Positions 17,765 through 25,962 of a stretch of 64,000 bases of DNA are shown here, piece after piece. Below the pieces are notes generated by a model. It worked only from the letters and a program-made list of their open reading frames with translations. It was not told the DNA's origin and made no database searches. Each line of letters begins with the position of its first letter. Position 1 is the first letter of the stretch. A program made the translations under genes and the position numbers. Origin of the DNA: Bacteroidota bacterium (GTDB lineage: Bacteria > Bacteroidota > Ignavibacteria > UBA10030 > UBA8401); assembly GCA_030679145.1 (NCBI GenBank), contig JAUXTU010000121.1, positions 1 through 64,000 of the forward strand. Reading direction: 5' to 3'.

Positions 17765-19000
17765 ATGCAGAAAATATTTTTTCTTTTACTTTGTCTCTCA
17801 TTACTTGACGCTAAACCTATTAAGAAGTTAAAAGTTGGTGCGGATATGTTGTTTGAAAGCCGGACTGAACTGATCAAAGGAAAACGTATCGGATTGATTA
17901 CCAATCATACAGCTATTCTTTCTAATGGAAAACATCTTGCCGATGCACTGAACGAATTCGGCGACACAAAGCTTGTCGTTCTTTTTGGCCCAGAACATGG
18001 CGTAAGAGGTGACGCACCAGATGGAAGGACAATTCATGATACTACTGATGAAAAGACTGGCCTTCCGGTTATTTCGCTCTATGGAAAAATAAATAAACCG
18101 ACTCCTGAAATGTTAAAGGGTGTTGACGTGCTGATCTATGATATCCAAGATGTCGGCGCGCGGTTCTATACTTACATCAGCACGATGTTCATTTGTATGG
18201 AAGTCGCAGCAGAGAACAATATCCATTTTGTTGTTCTCGATAGACCAAATCCAGTCACTGGTACAAATGTCGAAGGACCAATCAGAGTTGATTCGTTGAA
18301 AACGTTTGTTGGATGGGTTCCGATACCAATAATGCATGGAATGACTGTTGGTGAATTAGCTGTTATGGCAAATACTTCCGGCTGGTTAAAAGATCGAAAA
18401 CTGGCAAAACTCTCCGTTGTTAAAATGGAAAATTGGAAACGGAAGCAATGGTATGACGAAACGAAACTGAAATGGATCAAACCATCACCAAATATGAGTT
18501 CACTTCAAACCGCAACAATATATCCTGGAATGTGTCTGGTTGAAGGGATCAATGTTTCCGAAGGGCGTGGCACAGAAAAACCATTTGAATATATCGGCGC
18601 ACCGTGGATCAATGGAAAAGCTCTTGCTAAAAAATTGAATAATGCACAGTTACATGGAGTAAAATTTGAAGCGATTGAATTCACACCGCGTGAAATTCCA
18701 AGCGTTACATCAAATCCAAAATACAAAGACCAGTTGTGCAGCGGTGTATATGTAAAAATTGTTAACAGAAAGATAATCAATTCCGTGAGGATCGGGCTTG
18801 CTGTTGTTTCAGAAATTCATACTTTATATAAAGACTCTCTTGTTTTTCGTGAACGTGGATTTGATCGGTTAGCAGGAACCCCTGTGATTCGAGAAATGAT
18901 TCTTCAGGAAAAAAGCATAAACGAGATTGAGGCGACGTGGAAAGATGAATTGAAGGAATTTATGAAGCAGAGGAAAAGAGTATTATTATATTTGGAATAA
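17765..19000 (+). CDS. DUF1343 exo-beta-N-acetylmuramidase (NamZ-like), exported
   Basis: 411 residues from the ATG at 17765, chosen because AAAGGA lies six bases ahead and the protein then begins with a signal peptide (MQKIFFLLLCLSLLDA). Upstream in-frame ATGs at 17699 and 17759 would overlap the Nudix gene or weaken the spacing. Family motifs include FGPEHGVRG, DIQDVGARFYTY, LDRPNP and EGRGTEKPFE. Characterised NamZ proteins remove terminal MurNAc from peptidoglycan fragments, so a cell-wall recycling role is likely by family. Confidence 0.88.
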   Translation: MQKIFFLLLCLSLLDAKPIKKLKVGADMLFESRTELIKGKRIGLITNHTAILSNGKHLADALNEFGDTKLVVLFGPEHGVRGDAPDGRTIHDTTDEKTGLPVISLYGKINKPTPEMLKGVDVLIYDIQDVGARFYTYISTMFICMEVAAENNIHFVVLDRPNPVTGTNVEGPIRVDSLKTFVGWVPIPIMHGMTVGELAVMANTSGWLKDRKLAKLSVVKMENWKRKQWYDETKLKWIKPSPNMSSLQTATIYPGMCLVEGINVSEGRGTEKPFEYIGAPWINGKALAKKLNNAQLHGVKFEAIEFTPREIPSVTSNPKYKDQLCSGVYVKIVNRKIINSVRIGLAVVSEIHTLYKDSLVFRERGFDRLAGTPVIREMILQEKSINEIEATWKDELKEFMKQRKRVLLYLE

Positions 19001-19057
19001 ATTTATATGACATATGAAAATATCACATCAATTTCAGAATATCAAAGATTCTTTAAT

Positions 19058-19180
19058 CATTGTCATTCTGAACGAAGTGAAGGATCTGGTCTGAGTGTTG
19101 GCATTTTTATTTTTAAACTTTTCCCAACACCACTAGCAGATTCTTCCACTTCGCTACGCTCAGTGTCAGAATGACATTGA
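19058..19180 (+). repeat. Imperfect inverted repeat of the GTCATTCTGA...TCAGAATGAC type
   Basis: Left arm CATTGTCATTCTGAACGAAG (19058-19077) continues to GGATCTG; the right arm runs from CAGATTCTTCCACTTCG (19137) to GTCAGAATGACATTG (19178). Inside, GTGTTGG pairs with CCAACAC, so the whole 120 bases can fold into one long hairpin. Copies of this palindrome are common between genes in many Bacteroidota, Ignavibacteria and other bacteria. It fills the gap between the NamZ-like gene and mgsA. Confidence 0.75.
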
Positions 19181-19235
19181 TGTGAGATTTTTCAGATACC
19201 TCTTTACATAAAAATTGACAAGGTTTAGGGAAAAA

Positions 19236-19628
19236 ATGAAAACGATAGCATTAATAGCACACGATGGTAAGAAAGCAGACATTCTTCAATTTGCGAATGA
19301 TAACCGGAAAGCATTGTCAAAATGTAGATTGATTGCAACCCGTACGACTGGCAAATTGATGAAAGAAAAACTTGGACTAAAAGTGAAATGTTATATGTCG
19401 GGACCGATGGGCGGGGATGCAGAAATTGCGGCGTTAGTTGCCAATAAAAAAGTCCATGCAGTTATTTTTATAACTGATCCTCTAGACGCTCATCCACACG
19501 ATCCGGATATTCATGGATTGATGCGCGTGTGTAACGTTCACAATATTCCGCTCGCAACAAATATTGCGACCGCACAATTTATTATTTCTAACGAAGGATT
19601 GTTTTCGGATGAGGATATGATGGAGTAG
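19236..19628 (+). CDS. mgsA: Methylglyoxal synthase
   Basis: 130 residues from ATG 19236, which has AGGTTTAGGG upstream; a TTG start at 19215 would add seven residues but is less likely. It converts dihydroxyacetone phosphate to methylglyoxal and phosphate. Catalytic residues fit the E. coli enzyme with a constant offset: His9, Asp61 (GGDAEI), His88 and Asp91 (HPHDPD). Ends with a palindrome shared with the convergent gene. Confidence 0.95.
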   Translation: MKTIALIAHDGKKADILQFANDNRKALSKCRLIATRTTGKLMKEKLGLKVKCYMSGPMGGDAEIAALVANKKVHAVIFITDPLDAHPHDPDIHGLMRVCNVHNIPLATNIATAQFIISNEGLFSDEDMME

Positions 19629-19641
19629 TTTTTTATTAAGA

Positions 19642-19674
19642 ACACCTTCCAGGTCTAAAAGACCTGGAAGGTGT
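19642..19674. repeat. Perfect palindrome between convergent genes
   Basis: ACACCTTCCAGGTC (19642-19655) and GACCTGGAAGGTGT (19661-19674) form a 14-bp perfect stem with a TAAAA loop. No T-tract follows on either strand. The core ACCTTCCAGGT/ACCTGGAAGGT is a palindrome I recognise from gene ends in Bacteroidota-group genomes. It lies between mgsA (+) and the transsulfuration gene (-), so it may act as a bidirectional transcription end or be a mobile palindrome. Confidence 0.75.
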
Positions 19675-19681
19675 ATAAAAA

Positions 19682-20821
19682 TTAAATTTTCACCAACGCT
19701 TGTTTTAAATCATCAATAAGATCTTCAACATCTTCAATTCCAACAGAAATTCTTACCAAACCGTCTGTGACGCCATTTTTGATTCGATCTGTTTTTGGTA
19801 CTGAAGCATGCGTCATTGTTGCGGGGTGGGAGATAAGAGTTTCTACTCCGCCAAGGCTTTCAGCAAGCGCACAGATCTTCACGGCTTTCAAGAATTTTTT
19901 TGCGTTTGCTAAGCTTCCTAAATCAAAAGATATCATCCCACCAAAGCCGCGCATTTGTTTTTTTGCAAGTTCGTGTTGCGGATGATGTGACAATCCGGGA
20001 TAATTCACTTTTTTCACTTTCTTTTGTGAATCAAGCCATTCTGCAATTTGTCCCGCACTTTCGCAATGTTGTCTCATCCGAACTGCGAGGGTCTTTGTTC
20101 CGCGCAAGCATAACCATGCATCGAACGGACTCATAATTCCGCCGGTTGCTTTTTGTAAAAAGCGAAGCCGTTCGATCACCTTTTTATTGTTTGTACCGAC
20201 AAATCCGCCGAGCATATCACTGTGTCCGTTCAAATATTTTGTAACACTATGAATTACAACATCAATTCCTAAATCAATTGGCTGCTGAAGATATGGTGTA
20301 GCAAAAGTATTGTCGACTACTGAAAGAATTTTATGTTCTTTTGCGAACTTCGCAATCGCTTTCAAATCCGTGATCTTCATTGTCGGATTGGTTGGTGTTT
20401 CAACAAAGATCATTTTTGTATTTGGTTTAAAGGCATTTGTGATATTATCAATCACGGTTGTATCAACAAAATCAAACTGAATTCCATAATTCTCCAATAC
20501 CATTTTGCCAATGCGGTATGTTCCGCCGTACACATCATTAGTGACAATAACATGGTCGCAGGGATTCAATAGGCGAAAGATCGCATCCTCTGCTGCCATA
20601 CCGGATGCAAAAGCCATTCCTTCATCGGCATTTTCTAATGCTGCAAGATTCTTTTCAAGTGCAGTTCGTGTCGGATTGGAAACGCGTGAATATTCGTATC
20701 CTTTATTCTTTCCAAGTTCTTCTTGAACATAGGTTGATGTTAAAAAAACAGGCGTCATTACAGCGCCTGTCGAAGGATCGGGAGATTGTCCCGCGTGAAC
20801 TGCTTTTGTGGAGAATTTCAT
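19682..20821 (-). CDS. Cystathionine gamma-lyase/gamma-synthase (Cys/Met metabolism PLP enzyme)
   Basis: 379 residues of the trans-sulfuration PLP family. The PLP Lys is Lys195 in HSVTKYLNGHSD; YEYSRVSNPTR and ETPTNPTMK are family landmarks. The family includes gamma-synthases (metB) and gamma-lyases; sequence alone does not separate them with certainty. Because cystathionine beta-synthase is encoded two genes upstream on the same strand, conversion of cystathionine to cysteine (gamma-lyase) is the more likely role. Confidence 0.92.
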   Translation of the reverse strand: MKFSTKAVHAGQSPDPSTGAVMTPVFLTSTYVQEELGKNKGYEYSRVSNPTRTALEKNLAALENADEGMAFASGMAAEDAIFRLLNPCDHVIVTNDVYGGTYRIGKMVLENYGIQFDFVDTTVIDNITNAFKPNTKMIFVETPTNPTMKITDLKAIAKFAKEHKILSVVDNTFATPYLQQPIDLGIDVVIHSVTKYLNGHSDMLGGFVGTNNKKVIERLRFLQKATGGIMSPFDAWLCLRGTKTLAVRMRQHCESAGQIAEWLDSQKKVKKVNYPGLSHHPQHELAKKQMRGFGGMISFDLGSLANAKKFLKAVKICALAESLGGVETLISHPATMTHASVPKTDRIKNGVTDGLVRISVGIEDVEDLIDDLKQALVKI

Positions 20822-20823
20822 TG

Positions 20824-21093
20824 TTAATTTCCAGTCTTAGGGTAGTTTTCAAAATCACGTTCGGTTAATTGATGTTCTTCAAGGATCAATGCTCCTTCTG
20901 AAGAAAGTTTGTGCGATCTCGCTCTCAAAAAACCAAGGACAGCTTCTTTCGAAGTGACGTGAGGGCTTTTTCGCATTTCAGCATACACCTCTGCATGAGT
21001 TTGAGCATTACTCTTAATAACTGATCTGAATGGTTCCCGTACGACGGAAACGAGTTTTTCTAGCTTATCGGATGCGCTTTTTTCCCACTGCAT
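20824..21093 (-). CDS. Small conserved-looking protein of unknown function
   Basis: 89 residues, two bases ahead of the transsulfuration gene and on the same strand, so probably co-translated. It begins MQWEKSASDKLEKLVSVVREPFR and contains a second helical segment with THAEVYAEMRK and HVTSKEAVLGFLRA. The start (W..A...L..V....R) faintly resembles the small PCP_red domain of protochlorophyllide reductase-like proteins, but I would not assign it. No transmembrane segment or Cys motif. Confidence 0.65.
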   Translation of the reverse strand: MQWEKSASDKLEKLVSVVREPFRSVIKSNAQTHAEVYAEMRKSPHVTSKEAVLGFLRARSHKLSSEGALILEEHQLTERDFENYPKTGN

Positions 21094-21113
21094 ATTGTGA
21101 TCTCATTTTTTAT

Positions 21114-21161
21114 AACCTTGCGAAGGTTTTACAAAGGCTCTTTCGTAACCTTCGCAAGGTT
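21114..21161. repeat. Inverted repeat of AACCTTGCGAAGGTT
   Basis: AACCTTGCGAAGGTT (21114-21128) and its exact reverse complement AACCTTCGCAAGGTT (21147-21161) are separated by 18 bases. Each arm is itself nearly self-complementary. It lies in the 85-base gap between the cystathionine beta-synthase gene and the 89-residue gene. Related palindromes occur at 58634-58656 and 61385-61419. Confidence 0.8.
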
Positions 21162-21178
21162 TCGAAGCAAGGTTAATG

Positions 21179-22567
21179 TTAGTGAGACATATATTCTAAA
21201 ACATCGAATCTGGTGATAATACCGATCGGTTTTTCATGGTCGGTGATAATGACAGCAGATAATTTTTGCATAAACAACTTTACTGCATTTTGAACCTCTT
21301 CATTCATATGAATTTCCGGAAGAGGACTTTCCATTGCAGTAGTAACACTCTTATCAAAAGTTGATGTGTCATTGACTACACTGGTTAGCAAATTTGATTC
21401 TGTAACGATGCCGATTGATTTTCCGTTATCAATAACCGGTAACTGAGAAATGTTGTGTTCTTTAATTAATTCAATTGCCTGACGAATGGTTGTTGATTTT
21501 TGAACGCTGACCAATGGTGGAATCTCTGAATGTTTACTTTCAAGAATATACCGCAGTGTGATCCGTTCAGGTTTCAGGAATCCATTCTCGCGCATCCATA
21601 CATCATTGTACATTTTGCTGACATATCTGCTTCCGCTATCCGGCAGTATAATTACAACAATATCATCCTCATTTAGCCTTTTGCAGAATTCGAGACCTGC
21701 GTGAAGTGCAGTTCCGCTGGATCCGCCGGTGAAAATCCCTTCTTCGCGGGTCAGTTTCCGTGCGGCAAGAAACGATTCGCGGTCGTCTGCGATCAACACT
21801 TCATCGACATAATTAAAATCTAATGTCTTTGGAATATAATCTTGACCAATACCTTCAACTTTATATGTTTTGAAAACGGGGTCGTATTTCTTTTTATAAA
21901 AATACTCTTGAAGGATCGATCCTTTAATATCTACTCCGATGACTTTGATATTTGGATTTTTTTCTTTCAGGAATTTTGCTGCGCCAGTGATCGTTCCTCC
22001 CGTGCCAATTCCACAAATAAAATAATCGATCTGTCCGCCGGTTTGCTCCCAAATCTCAGGTCCGGTTGTCTTGTAATGTGCTTCCGGATTTTTTGGATTT
22101 TCGTATTGATCAGCGAGAATTGAATTCGTTGTTTCCCGCACACGCTGTTTTGCAACTTCAGTGTAACTTTCCGGTGAATCGTGGGGAACAGCCGTTGGTG
22201 TTACGATCACTTCAGCACCGAATGCTCGCAGGTTGCTGATCTTTTCCGCACTCATTTTATCCGGCATTGTAAAAACTGTTTTGTATCCTTTTACCGCAGC
22301 TGCAATTGCCAGTCCCATTCCTGTGTTTCCGGAAGTTGATTCGACAATCGTTCCTCCCGGTTTAATGCGACCAGTTCGCTCGGCATCTTCAATGATCTCA
22401 ATTCCAATTCTATCTTTAATTGATCCGCCTGGATTGAATGTTTCCACTTTAACGAAGATATGCGGTTTCAATCCTTTATTGATCTTATTCAACTTGATCA
22501 ACGGAGTATTTCCAATTGTTTCAAGAATAGAATTGTAGTATTTAATTTTGGATAGATCTTTGGACAT
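21179..22567 (-). CDS. Cystathionine beta-synthase (PLP domain plus CBS pair)
   Basis: 462 residues from the ATG at 22567, chosen because GGAG lies seven bases upstream; an in-frame start 48 bases further up has no such site. The PLP-binding Lys51 is in GGSIKDR and the phosphate loop in TSGNTGMG. After ~residue 330 come two CBS domains ending in IGIITRFDVLEYM. It condenses serine (or O-acetylserine) with homocysteine to give cystathionine; a cysteine synthase activity cannot be excluded. Together with the downstream lyase it forms reverse transsulfuration. Confidence 0.93.
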   Translation of the reverse strand: MSKDLSKIKYYNSILETIGNTPLIKLNKINKGLKPHIFVKVETFNPGGSIKDRIGIEIIEDAERTGRIKPGGTIVESTSGNTGMGLAIAAAVKGYKTVFTMPDKMSAEKISNLRAFGAEVIVTPTAVPHDSPESYTEVAKQRVRETTNSILADQYENPKNPEAHYKTTGPEIWEQTGGQIDYFICGIGTGGTITGAAKFLKEKNPNIKVIGVDIKGSILQEYFYKKKYDPVFKTYKVEGIGQDYIPKTLDFNYVDEVLIADDRESFLAARKLTREEGIFTGGSSGTALHAGLEFCKRLNEDDIVVIILPDSGSRYVSKMYNDVWMRENGFLKPERITLRYILESKHSEIPPLVSVQKSTTIRQAIELIKEHNISQLPVIDNGKSIGIVTESNLLTSVVNDTSTFDKSVTTAMESPLPEIHMNEEVQNAVKLFMQKLSAVIITDHEKPIGIITRFDVLEYMSH

Positions 22568-22669
22568 AATGCTCCGAATTTTTAGTAATATAGATTTTTT
22601 GCTCTGTAGAATCAAGAAACGATTCCCGTAAATTGCACTAAATTCAATAAGTTACGGTATTTTTGTGCG

Positions 22670-22698
22670 TTGACTTACCACGTCGTTTTTAGTAAATT
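22670..22698 (+). promoter_or_regulatory. Probable sigma70 promoter for plsY-htrA-purB
   Basis: TTGACT (22670-22675), a 17-base spacer and TAAATT (22693-22698), ending 21 bases before the plsY TTG start. The gap is otherwise the divergent intergenic region between cystathionine beta-synthase and plsY. Confidence 0.5.
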
Positions 22699-22719
22699 AG
22701 AAAAGAAAGTGAGAAAAAT

Positions 22720-23337
22720 TTGAACCAATACATCCTGTCGTTTTTAATTAGTTACTTCATTGGTTCAATTCCAACGGCATTCTTAGTTGTAAAAAAAACT
22801 TCTTCACTTGATATCAGAACAGAAGGTAGCGGAAACGTTGGCGGTCGAAATGCTTTGGAAGTAACTGGCAAAAAATGGGTTGGCGCTACAGTTATTCTTA
22901 TTGACACTTTAAAAGGTGTTGTTTCAGTTCTTATCGCAAGTCTGTTTTTCGAAGATAAAGCAGCCGCAGTTTCAGTTGCAATGTTTGGAGCGGTCTTAGG
23001 GCACTGTTATCCCGTATGGCTGAAATTTCACGGAGGGCGAGGTTTGTCTACCGCGGCAGGGTCGTTTCTGGTAACGTGCTGGGTTTGGGTGCCTCTTTGG
23101 TTTCTGTTGTACTTTGTTTCAGAAAAACTTATAAAGAACGTTTATGTATCAAGCGTGATTGCTCTTGTATGATTGCCAACCATTATTTGGTTTGTTCCAT
23201 ATCAATGGCTAACAAAAGTTACTGTGGAATATTTTACAGTTCAAGGATTTTTCATCGCTGGTAGTTTGGTTTTATCTGTATGTCTTTCCCGTTATATTCA
23301 ACCTCTAAAAGAATACTTGAATGAAAAAAAATCTTAA
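22720..23337 (+). pseudogene. plsY: Glycerol-3-phosphate acyltransferase PlsY, interrupted by an in-frame TGA
   Basis: From TTG 22720 the frame encodes PlsY motifs: GSIPTAFLV, GSGNVGGRN (variant of GSGNPGATN) and GHCYPVWLKFHGGRG. It meets TGA at 23170-23172 after 150 residues, but the same frame continues without a shift for 54 more codons (LPTIIWFVPYQW, a further hydrophobic stretch, then the basic end RYIQPLKEYL) to TAA at 23335-23337. The full 205 codons equal the normal PlsY length, and the continuation matches the family C-terminus, so the TGA replaces one residue. PlsY acylates glycerol-3-phosphate from acyl-phosphate and is normally essential. Sequencing error, strain-level nonsense mutation or readthrough are all possible. 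The protease gene begins inside its last codons (17-base overlap). Confidence 0.85.
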
Positions 23338-24430
23338 TATTATTTCCCTTTGTTTAGTATTGTTCGTTTCAGGATTTGCACAGTCGGTTAATGATGACAT
23401 TACACGTTCGCGGCAAAACGCAATCACACGTACCGTTGAGACTGTCAGTTCTACGATAGTCGGTATCAATGTTATTGAAGTACGCGAATATCGCGATCCG
23501 CTTTCGAATCTTTTCGGCAACGATCCGTTCTTCAATCAATTCTTCGGAAATAGAAATTATAAACAGGAAGTAAAAGGTCTCGGCTCCGGGTTCATTATTT
23601 CTCCAGACGGATATGTTTTGACCAATGATCATGTTGCAGGAAATGCAAAACAAATTACGGTAACACTGACGAATGGGAAAAAATATCAAGCAGAAATTAT
23701 TGGAACCGATTTGGTCACCGATGTTTGTTTATTGAAGATCACTCCGGAGAAGGGAGAGAGCTTTCAATTTGTGAAACTTGGAAACTCGGATGATATTTTG
23801 ATCGGTGAATGGGTTATTGCGTTCGGAAATCCATTCGGACTTTTTGATAATATCGATAAACCGATCGTCACAGTTGGTGTTGTCAGTGCAAAAGGAATGA
23901 ATCTCAATATTGATAATAATCGATCTTACAAAGGATTGATACAGACAGATGCTGCGATCAATTCCGGAAATAGCGGTGGTCCGTTGGTTAACAGTCTGGG
24001 TGAAGTTATTGGAATCAATACGCTCATTTTTACCGGTGGTGTGAGTCAATCAAATATTGGATATGGTTTTGCGATTCCGATCAATCGAGTAAAGACTATT
24101 GTCAGTGAGCTTCAAACCAAGGGAAAAATCGAAAGAAATTTCTGGACAGGAATGGATGTTCGACCGGTTGACGCTCAAATTGCAAGATACTTTTCTCTTA
24201 AGCAAGCTCAGGGTGTTATTGTCAGTGATATTCAAAAGAATAGCCCCGCTGATCGTTCTGGAATTCTCATTGCGGATATCATCGTGGAAATAAATGGTGA
24301 ACGAATTCTTAACAACGATAGCCTGATGGGAATTATGCAGGAAAGCCGTGCAGGAGACGTTTGGAAGATCAAAGTATACCGTGATAAAAAAATTATCAAT
24401 ATTGACGTACTATTAGAAAAGCAAAAATAA
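23321..24430 (+). CDS. DegP/HtrA-like periplasmic serine protease
   Basis: 369 residues with signal peptide (MKKNLNIISLCLVLFVSGFAQ). The trypsin-like triad is His104 (TNDHV), Asp134 (LVTDVCLL) and Ser218 (NSGNSGGP). A single PDZ domain covers ~residues 270-365 (GVIVSDIQKNSPADRSGI). One PDZ makes it DegS/DegQ-short-like rather than two-PDZ DegP. It would degrade or sense misfolded envelope proteins. It overlaps the distal part of plsY and abuts purB with no gap. Confidence 0.94.
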   Translation: MKKNLNIISLCLVLFVSGFAQSVNDDITRSRQNAITRTVETVSSTIVGINVIEVREYRDPLSNLFGNDPFFNQFFGNRNYKQEVKGLGSGFIISPDGYVLTNDHVAGNAKQITVTLTNGKKYQAEIIGTDLVTDVCLLKITPEKGESFQFVKLGNSDDILIGEWVIAFGNPFGLFDNIDKPIVTVGVVSAKGMNLNIDNNRSYKGLIQTDAAINSGNSGGPLVNSLGEVIGINTLIFTGGVSQSNIGYGFAIPINRVKTIVSELQTKGKIERNFWTGMDVRPVDAQIARYFSLKQAQGVIVSDIQKNSPADRSGILIADIIVEINGERILNNDSLMGIMQESRAGDVWKIKVYRDKKIINIDVLLEKQK

Positions 24431-25726
24431 ATGATTGCTCGATATACACGACCGCAAATGGGTAATATCTTTACGGATAATAACCGATACTCTATTTGGT
24501 TGGAGATTGAACTGCTTGCCTGTGAAGCTCAAGCTGAACTTGGTGCGATTCCACCTGAAGCGGTTAAAATAATCCGACAAAAAGCACAGTTCAATGTCGA
24601 TCGCATTAACGAAATTGAACTAGAAGTCAAACACGATATTATTGCCTTTCTGACAAGTGTCGGAGAATTTGTGGGACCCGAGTCCCGATTCATCCATCTT
24701 GGAATGACTTCATCTGATGTTGTTGATACCGCACTTTCCGTTCAGATGAAACAAGCAGGAGAATTGTTGTTAAAAGATTTAACGGAATTGCGTGATGTGT
24801 TGGCACGACGTGCAAAGGAATTCAAAATGACAGTAATGATCGGGCGTTCTCACGGAATTCATGCGGAGCCGACTACATTTGGACTAAAACTTGCATTGTG
24901 GTTTGATGAAACACGAAGAAATATTGTTCGGTTAAAACATGCGATTGAAACAATTTCAGTAGGACAAATTTCAGGTGCAGTTGGAACGTTTGCTCATTTG
25001 AGCCCGGAAGTAGAAGAATATGTTTGTTCTAAACTTGGTCTAAAACCAGCACTCGTTTCAACACAGGTGATTCAGCGTGATCGTCATGCTGAGTTTTTAA
25101 CAACATTAGCTGTTATTGGAAGTTCGCTCGATAAATTCGCAACTGAAATCCGTCATTTGCAGCGGACGGAAGTTCTTGAAGCAGAAGAATATTTTTCTGT
25201 GGGACAAAAAGGATCATCCGCTATGCCGCACAAACGGAACCCGATAACGAGTGAACAAATTTCCGGACTTGCGCGATTACTTCGCGGAAATGCTCAAGCT
25301 GCGTTGGAGAATGTTGCATTGTGGCACGAACGAGATATTTCGCATTCTTCAGTTGAACGAGTGATCGTGCCGGATTCGTGTATTCTACTCGATCATATGC
25401 TTGCAAAGTTTACAAATATCATTGATAAGCTTCTTGTCTATCCAGAGAACATGAAAAAGAATTTGGATATCACTCATGGACTGCTCTATTCTCAGCCGGT
25501 GCTTCTGGCTCTAGCAAAAAAGGGGATGAAAAGAGAAGATGCCTATCGCATTGTTCAGCGTAATGCAATGGATGTGTGGAAATCGAAAAAGAATTTTAAA
25601 GAAATGTTGAAAGCAGACGCAGAAGTGTCTGCGGTATTGAACGATGCAGATTTAGATGAAGCATTTGATCCGAAAAAAAGTTTAAGCAACGTAGATCATA
25701 TATTTAAAAGAGTCGGACTGGAATAA
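24431..25726 (+). CDS. purB: Adenylosuccinate lyase
   Basis: 431 residues. Fumarase/aspartase superfamily enzyme acting twice in purine synthesis (SAICAR and adenylosuccinate cleavage). The signature loop SSAMPHKRNPI is present, with TSSDVVDTA and the GRSHGIHAEPTTFG block. The ATG directly follows the protease stop codon. Assignment to PurB over other superfamily members rests on the MPHKRNP form and length. Confidence 0.96.
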   Translation: MIARYTRPQMGNIFTDNNRYSIWLEIELLACEAQAELGAIPPEAVKIIRQKAQFNVDRINEIELEVKHDIIAFLTSVGEFVGPESRFIHLGMTSSDVVDTALSVQMKQAGELLLKDLTELRDVLARRAKEFKMTVMIGRSHGIHAEPTTFGLKLALWFDETRRNIVRLKHAIETISVGQISGAVGTFAHLSPEVEEYVCSKLGLKPALVSTQVIQRDRHAEFLTTLAVIGSSLDKFATEIRHLQRTEVLEAEEYFSVGQKGSSAMPHKRNPITSEQISGLARLLRGNAQAALENVALWHERDISHSSVERVIVPDSCILLDHMLAKFTNIIDKLLVYPENMKKNLDITHGLLYSQPVLLALAKKGMKREDAYRIVQRNAMDVWKSKKNFKEMLKADAEVSAVLNDADLDEAFDPKKSLSNVDHIFKRVGLE

Positions 25727-25740
25727 ATAAAGGAGGAATT

Positions 25741-25962
25741 ATGAAGTTGACGGCTGTGTATCAAAAAGTTGCGGAAGGGTATATTGGTTTTGTAGAAGAA
25801 CTTCCTGGTGCAAATACTCAAGGCGTTACTATCGAGGAAACTCGCAAAAATTTAAGAGAAGCAGCATTGATGGTGTTAGAAGCAAACAGGACATTATCAG
25901 AAGAACAGCTTCCGTTAGATAATGTTATAAAAGAAAATTTAGTGTTATATGAAGCGTCGTGA
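25741..25962 (+). CDS. HicB-type antitoxin
   Basis: 73 residues with the partial RNase H-like HicB fold: YIGFVEELPGANTQGVTIEETRKNLREA. It lacks the C-terminal DNA-binding domain of long HicB forms. A strong ribosome-binding site, AGGAGG (25731-25736), precedes it. It overlaps the following HicA-like gene by 14 bases. It should neutralise the toxin; the order antitoxin before toxin is common for this short type. Confidence 0.85.
   Translation: MKLTAVYQKVAEGYIGFVEELPGANTQGVTIEETRKNLREAALMVLEANRTLSEEQLPLDNVIKENLVLYEAS

Noticed and set aside
23170-23172. Genetic code in which UGA is a sense codon
   Set aside because: The RF2 gene with a UGA-dependent autoregulatory frameshift is present, and other genes here end in TGA (e.g. 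purS, gatA-neighbour genes, AtuA), so UGA is a stop.
23170-23192. Selenocysteine insertion at the plsY TGA
   Set aside because: The small hairpin downstream does not have a bacterial SECIS form, and the position is in a transmembrane region without catalytic role.
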